DNA from: CANJBX01 sp035556735 | Lineage (GTDB): Bacteria > Pseudomonadota > Alphaproteobacteria > Rhizobiales > Xanthobacteraceae | Direction: 5' to 3' | DNA length: 64,000 nt | Assembly (NCBI GenBank): GCA_035556735.1 | Contig: DATMFF010000002.1 | Location: forward strand, 562,682-626,681 | Shown here: positions 60,320 through 64,000 of the stretch, one piece after another | Position numbering within the stretch: position 1 is the stretch's first letter | Layout: every line of letters begins with the position of its first letter | The notes under the pieces: model-generated | Seen by the model: only the letters and a program-made list of their open reading frames with translations | Database searches by the model: none | What the model was told of the DNA's origin: nothing | Position numbers and translations under genes: made by a program

Positions 60320-61546
60320 CTATGCCTTCACCTTCAGCAGGTTGGCCAGCGGCTGGTTCGGATCGGCGAGGTCCGCCGCCTTCACCGGGATGCGCCGCTC
60401 GATCAGCCGCCGCGCGGTGGCGATTTCGCGCTGCGCGTTGATGCCGAGCGCCGAGACGAGATGCTCGCCCTCGACATCGAAGGTGATCGCGCTGTTGCCG
60501 GACAGCGGCCGGCGCACGGCGTGCGCGCTGCGCGGCACGTTCCAGCCCACGCCCTGCAGGTAGAGGTCGTATTGCTCCGACCAGAACGAGGGCACCGGCC
60601 GGTAGGTCTCGCTCGCGCCGGCGGCGTTGCGTCCCGCGACCGCGCCCTGGTCCTGCGCGTGCCGCCAGTCCTCCAGCCGCGCGAGGCCGTGCGGCCCGGG
60701 AAACCGCACCACGTCGCCGGCCGCGAAGATCGCCGGATCGGACGTGCGGCAGAACTCGTCCACCACGATGCCGGTGTCGAGCGCGAGCCCCGCCGCGGCG
60801 GCGAGCCGCGTGTCGGGCACCGCGCCGATCCCGACCAGCACGATGTCCGCGTGCACGACGTCGCCGCCGGCGGTGAGCGCGAGGCGGCCGTCGGGCGTGG
60901 TGTGGACCTGCGAGATCGTCGTGTCGACGCGGATGTCGACGCCATGCGCGACGTGCGCGGCGTGCATGCGCGCGCCGGTGTCCTCGTCGGTGACGCGCGC
61001 GAGGATGCGCGGCGCGGCCTCGATCACGACCACCTGCGCGCCCAGTTCGCGCGCCGAGCTCGCGACCTCGAGGCCGATCAGCCCCGCGCCGACCACCGCC
61101 ACCGTCCGGGCGCGCTCGAGCGCGAAGCGCAGCGTACGCGCGTGCGCCTCGGTGCGCAGGTAATGCACGCCCGCCATGCCCGGCGGCAGGCTCGGCACGA
61201 CGCGCACCATCGCGCCGGTTGCGATCACCACCGCGTCGTAGGGCAGCCGTTCGCCGTTGGCGAGGAACACGGTCTTGCTCGTGCGGTTGATCGCCGTGCA
61301 GATCGAGTTGCAGGCCAGCACCACGCCGTGCCCGGCGACGCCCTTCGGTCCCGCGATCGGCGCGTCCTCGACGCGCGCCTTGCCGGTGAGCACGGCCTTC
61401 GACAGCGGCGGCTTCTCGTAGGGCTCGCAGTATTCCGGCGTGAGCAGGATGACCTCGGCGGCGGGATCCTGCGTCTTGGCCGAGATCGCCGCCCAGCATC
61501 CCGCCGGGCCGCCGCCGATGACCACGATTCTGCGCGCGCTGCTCAT
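60320..61546 (-). CDS. NAD(P)/FAD-dependent ferredoxin-reductase-like oxidoreductase
   Basis: 408 residues. N-terminal FAD site RIVVIGGGPAGCWAAISA and NAD site TVAVVGAGLIGLEVASSARELGAQVVVIE near residue 145. EPYEKPPLSKAVLTG and AAGDVVRFPGPHG match the rubredoxin/ferredoxin reductase (putidaredoxin reductase-like) family. It passes electrons from NAD(P)H to a ferredoxin, and might serve a Rieske ferredoxin or oxygenase elsewhere in the genome. Confidence 0.9.
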   Translation of the reverse strand: MSSARRIVVIGGGPAGCWAAISAKTQDPAAEVILLTPEYCEPYEKPPLSKAVLTGKARVEDAPIAGPKGVAGHGVVLACNSICTAINRTSKTVFLANGERLPYDAVVIATGAMVRVVPSLPPGMAGVHYLRTEAHARTLRFALERARTVAVVGAGLIGLEVASSARELGAQVVVIEAAPRILARVTDEDTGARMHAAHVAHGVDIRVDTTISQVHTTPDGRLALTAGGDVVHADIVLVGIGAVPDTRLAAAAGLALDTGIVVDEFCRTSDPAIFAAGDVVRFPGPHGLARLEDWRHAQDQGAVAGRNAAGASETYRPVPSFWSEQYDLYLQGVGWNVPRSAHAVRRPLSGNSAITFDVEGEHLVSALGINAQREIATARRLIERRIPVKAADLADPNQPLANLLKVKA

Positions 61547-61638
61547 GCCGAACGTCCTACGTCACGCCCGGCCCGCGCTCAAAGCGCGCGGCTGGGCTGC
61601 GGGCAGCATATCAGCAATGTGATGGTCGAAGGCCGTAC

Positions 61639-62226
61639 TCAGAGGCTGGCGAGCGTCAACACGCCGCCGACGACGGCGGTCGCGGCTCCGAGGCTTCGCA
61701 CCGCGTAATGACCGGCGGTCCGGTCCAACCTCCCGACCAGCAGTCCGGCGCTGATGCCGCAGGCATGCAGCAGCGCCGTCGCGAGCACGAAGCCGACGCC
61801 GTAGGCGAGGCCCGCCGCGGTCTGCGGCATCTCCGCGCCATGGGCGGCGCCGTGGAAGATCGCGAATGCGCCGACGACGAGCGCGGCGGTGGTCGCCGGC
61901 ACCCCGAGCCGCAGCGCGACCGCCGCGCCCAGCACCAGCACGGATGCGGCGATGCCGATCTCGGTAAGCGGCGGGACGAGGCCGAACGCGCCGGCGACGG
62001 CGCCTGCCGCCATGACCGTGACGAATGCGCCCGGCACGAGCCAGAGCGCGCGCCCGCCGAGCTGGAACGCCAGCAGCCCGACGGCGACCATCGCCAGCGC
62101 GTGGTCGAGCCCGCCGATCGGATGCGCGAAGCCGTGCAGGAGACTGTGGGTGGCGTCGCCGGGATGGGCCTGGGCGAGGGTGGAGGAGAGGACGAGCGTG
62201 GCCGCGGCCGCCAGCAGACGAAGCAT
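61639..62226 (-). CDS. HupE/UreJ family nickel-type membrane protein
   Basis: 195 residues from ATG 62226; ATG 62268 is the alternative. The first membrane segment/signal precedes the family motif AHPGDATHSLLHGFAHPIGGLDHALAM (His-rich metal site), followed by about six membrane segments with IFHGAAHGAEMP in a later one. HupE/UreJ proteins are nickel or cobalt permeases that supply urease or hydrogenase. No such enzyme is in the window. Confidence 0.88.
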   Translation of the reverse strand: MLRLLAAAATLVLSSTLAQAHPGDATHSLLHGFAHPIGGLDHALAMVAVGLLAFQLGGRALWLVPGAFVTVMAAGAVAGAFGLVPPLTEIGIAASVLVLGAAVALRLGVPATTAALVVGAFAIFHGAAHGAEMPQTAAGLAYGVGFVLATALLHACGISAGLLVGRLDRTAGHYAVRSLGAATAVVGGVLTLASL

Positions 62227-62311
62227 TCCGAAAACTCCATTCCCGGCAAGGAAGAAGTTCCGGATCATCGCACAGGCCCGCTGCCATGCAAAGTGCGGCG
62301 CCGCGGCCTCT

Positions 62312-62611
62312 CTATTTCTTGTCGGCGTCCTTGTCGTCGACCACGGTCTTCGACGAGCCCTCGGGTGCGGCCTGCATGCCCGGCGGCGTCTGGCCCTGCG
62401 GGCTCGCGGCGGGCGCGCCGCCGCTCGTGGTATTGAGCGGCCCGGTCGGGCCCTGCGGCTGCATCTTGCCGTCGCTGGCGGGAACCTCGGTGCGGCCGGT
62501 GCTGTGGGACGAATCGCCGGGTGCCTTGCCGGCTTTGTCCTGGGTTTCGCCCTGGGCGAAGGCCGGGCTGATGGCGGACACGAGAAGCAGCGTAGCGGCG
62601 AGGGTGCGCAT
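62312..62611 (-). CDS. Small secreted Pro/Gly/Ser-rich hypothetical protein
   Basis: 99 residues from ATG 62611, with GGAGA upstream. A signal peptide (MRTLAATLLLVSAISPAFA) is followed by a disordered, hydrophilic chain rich in Gly, Pro, Ser, Gln and Thr, ending VVDDKDADKK. It looks periplasmic. Family unknown. Confidence 0.65.
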   Translation of the reverse strand: MRTLAATLLLVSAISPAFAQGETQDKAGKAPGDSSHSTGRTEVPASDGKMQPQGPTGPLNTTSGGAPAASPQGQTPPGMQAAPEGSSKTVVDDKDADKK

Positions 62612-62752
62612 GGACGGTCTCCGTTTGGCTGGCAACGCCGGAACGCGGTACATCGTTCCGCGCACGACCCGTCTCCGAACCGCCGCTTTTCCGCCGTTCA
62701 TCGCTGCTTAACGAAATTCGTCCGACAACGTGCGGATCGGTGGGGGTGGGGC

Positions 62753-63298
62753 TTGCGGAACATCACGATCCTGGCCGGCGTCGTCGCGCTGGCCGTCTGG
62801 CTCGGCGGCTGCGCGGGCGGCGGCGAGCCGCCGTCGCAGCCCTCGTTCTACCGCAGCATGGCTGAGCCCGGCGCGCAGCTCGACGCCGCCGCGGCGGCCT
62901 CGATGATCTCGGGCTATCGCGGCAACAACGGCCTGGGCGCGGTGACGCTCGATCCGACGCTGATGAAACTCGCCTCCGAGCAGTCGCACGCGATGGCCCG
63001 CCGCAACCTGTTCGACCATTCGGCCGCGGGCGAGTTCAGCAAGCGGCTGGCGCGCGCCGGTCTCGACACCGCGGTCGCGGTCGAGAACATCGGCGCCGGC
63101 TATCACACCCTGGCGGAGGCGTTCTCGGGCTGGCGCGACTCGCCCCCGCACCGCGCCAACATGCTCAAGCGCGACGTCACGCGCATGGGCATCGCGGCGG
63201 TCTATGCCCCGCAGTCCAAGTACAAGGTGTTCTGGACGCTGATCCTCGCCGGCCCCGGCGAGGTCGCGCAGCTGCGCGGCTCGGCGTCGGCGAATTAG
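62753..63298 (+). CDS. CAP-domain lipoprotein
   Basis: 181 residues from a TTG at 62753 (GGGGTGGGG upstream). This start gives a lipoprotein signal MRNITILAGVVALAVWLGGC with lipobox Cys20. The CAP/SCP domain (about 42-170) keeps the His-Glu-His set in LASEQSHAMARRNLFDHSAAG, VAVENIGAGYHTL and WRDSPPHRANMLKRDVTRMGIA. It is membrane-anchored on the outer or periplasmic side. Bacterial CAP proteins are of uncertain role. Confidence 0.85.
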   Translation: MRNITILAGVVALAVWLGGCAGGGEPPSQPSFYRSMAEPGAQLDAAAAASMISGYRGNNGLGAVTLDPTLMKLASEQSHAMARRNLFDHSAAGEFSKRLARAGLDTAVAVENIGAGYHTLAEAFSGWRDSPPHRANMLKRDVTRMGIAAVYAPQSKYKVFWTLILAGPGEVAQLRGSASAN

Positions 63299-63308
63299 GG
63301 CAACCCGG

Positions 63309-63613
63309 CACGGCCTCCACCTCTCCCCGGTGGGGAGAGGTCGCCGCGCGCAGCGCGGCGGGTGAGGGGACTCACGAGCCGGCGGCGAAACGCTACGCGC
63401 GCGCCGCAGCGCTAGTGATCAAACGCGACGCCGGTGATGACTGGATGCCCGCTTTCGCGGGCATGACAAAGCCGAGCGCGCGCCGCCGTGTCTCCACGTC
63501 ATCGCGAGAAGGGCGGCTCAGCCGGTCAGGCGGCACGGCGCAATCGAGAGTCCGGCACCCCCTCACCCCGCTCGCTACGCTCGCGACCTCTCCCCGATGG
63601 GGAGAGGTGCGCA
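63309..63613. repeat. Compound repeat unit, copy 1 (B-A-C-B inverted)
   Basis: From left to right it holds family B forward (CCACCTCTCCCC-GGTG-GGGGAGAGG and the GGGTGAGGGG tail, 63318-63395), family A (CGCTAGTGATCAAACGCGAC then GGATGCCCGC-TTTC-GCGGGCATGAC, 63409-63480), family C (TCTCCACGTCATCGCGAG, about 63491) and family B inverted (63563-63612). The two B pieces face each other, so the whole unit can fold back. Confidence 0.85.
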
Positions 63614-63682
63614 AGTGGCCAGGCTGTGCGTCTCATTGATGGATCACATCGCGGCGCTCGCGGTCGAGCAGGACATCGCAAC
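63614..63682. other. Spacer between the two compound repeat copies
   Basis: About 69 bases (AAGTGGCCAGGCTGTGCG and onward) between the copies. No gene or repeat is recognised in it. Confidence 0.5.
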
Positions 63683-63952
63683 CCGGCACGGCCCCCACCT
63701 CTCCCCGATGGGGAGAGGTCGCCGCGCGCAGCGCGGCGGGTGAGGGGACTCACGAGCTGGTGGCGAAATGCCGCGTGCGCGCCGCAGCGCTAGTGATCAA
63801 ACGCGACGCCGGTGATGACTGGATGCCCGCTTTCGCGGGCATGACAAAGCCGAGCGCGCGTCAGGCGGCACGGCGCAATCGAGAGTCCGGCACCCCCTCA
63901 CCCGCTCGCTACGCTCGCGACCTCTCCCCGATGGGGAGAGGTGGGGCCCTGC
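63683..63952. repeat. Compound repeat unit, copy 2 (family C deleted)
   Basis: Nearly identical to copy 1: B forward (63692-63770), A (63787-63860) and B inverted (63891-63945). It lacks about 40 bases carrying family C between the A hairpin and TCAGGCGGCACGGCGC. The right-hand end (63952-64000) matches a segment at about 23448-23513. Confidence 0.85.
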
Positions 63953-64000
63953 CGTGTTGCAACCTCGTGCTCACTTAAGCGCCGCGATTTCCTCCATCGA

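Noticed and set aside
63309..63952. Regular repeats considered as a CRISPR array
   Set aside because: There are only two long units with near-identical interiors and inverted ends, no short direct repeats with unique spacers, and no cas gene in the window.
63971..64000. Possible C-terminal end (MEEIAALK then stop) of a minus-strand gene at the right edge
   Set aside because: Only nine codons are visible, and the stretch matches a repeat segment at about 23448-23513, so it may be repeat rather than gene.

Overview
The window is GC-rich, densely coded bacterial DNA. It most likely comes from an alphaproteobacterium of the Hyphomicrobiales (Bradyrhizobiaceae/Xanthobacteraceae-like). The signs are two phasin genes, a DUF6460-type small membrane protein, many LIV-, Pot- and TRAP-type uptake systems, short hairpin repeats of the kind common in that order, and a tRNA-His without G-1 that carries U72 and A73, a trait of alphaproteobacteria. 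No rRNA, prophage, insertion sequence or CRISPR array was found. Species identity cannot be settled from the sequence alone.

Layout. 0-4 kb: metallo-beta-lactamase fold hydrolase, alpha/beta hydrolase, amino-acid-type binding protein and L,D-transpeptidase. 4-10 kb: a complete branched-chain-type ABC importer in one overlapping operon, followed by a MetE-like zinc enzyme with a histone-H1-like tail. 10-13.7 kb: FCD/GntR regulator with a signal-less binding protein, a GST and a sulfurtransferase. 13.8-19 kb: a minus-strand catabolic block (FAA hydrolase, Rieske ferredoxin, ThDP enzyme, MFS transporter, binding protein). 19-25.6 kb: malonate-type TRAP transporter, malonyl-CoA decarboxylase, type III CoA transferase and a RutE-like malonic semialdehyde reductase. 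25.7-32 kb: GlpD, an NmrA/TetR divergent pair with two visible operators, and a spermidine/putrescine-type ABC transporter that lacks its binding protein. 32-39.6 kb: AsmA-like protein, 3-oxoacid CoA transferase A/B, and a ferric-iron binding protein plus permease with Irr-like boxes. 39.7-44 kb: a long PAS kinase that has lost its phospho-acceptor histidine, and the phasin genes. 44-47.5 kb: tRNA-His followed by a nest of very small genes of unknown function. 47.5-55.5 kb: a radical SAM protein, a TrpRS-II gene preceded by a trp-type attenuator, an NrsF-like membrane protein and indolepyruvate ferredoxin oxidoreductase. 55.5-63.3 kb: flavin monooxygenase, VOC protein, glutathione peroxidase, a second MetE-like protein, zinc ribbons, ferredoxin reductase-like flavoprotein, HupE/UreJ and a CAP-domain lipoprotein. 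63.3-64 kb: a duplicated compound repeat with no genes.

The strongest single observation is on the minus strand upstream of the tryptophanyl-tRNA synthetase gene (about 49857-49998). It combines a promoter whose predicted start falls on an ATG, a 15-codon leader peptide with tandem Trp codons, and three mutually exclusive GC-rich RNA segments ending in a U-tract terminator. This is a textbook ribosome-mediated attenuator controlling an auxiliary, Deinococcus TrpRS-II-like synthetase. Other points of interest are the His-to-Arg change in the large kinase, the lysine/alanine-rich tail on the MetE-like enzyme, the malonate-themed cluster in which a CoA transferase appears where a malonyl-CoA synthetase is expected, and the small-gene nest beside tRNA-His.
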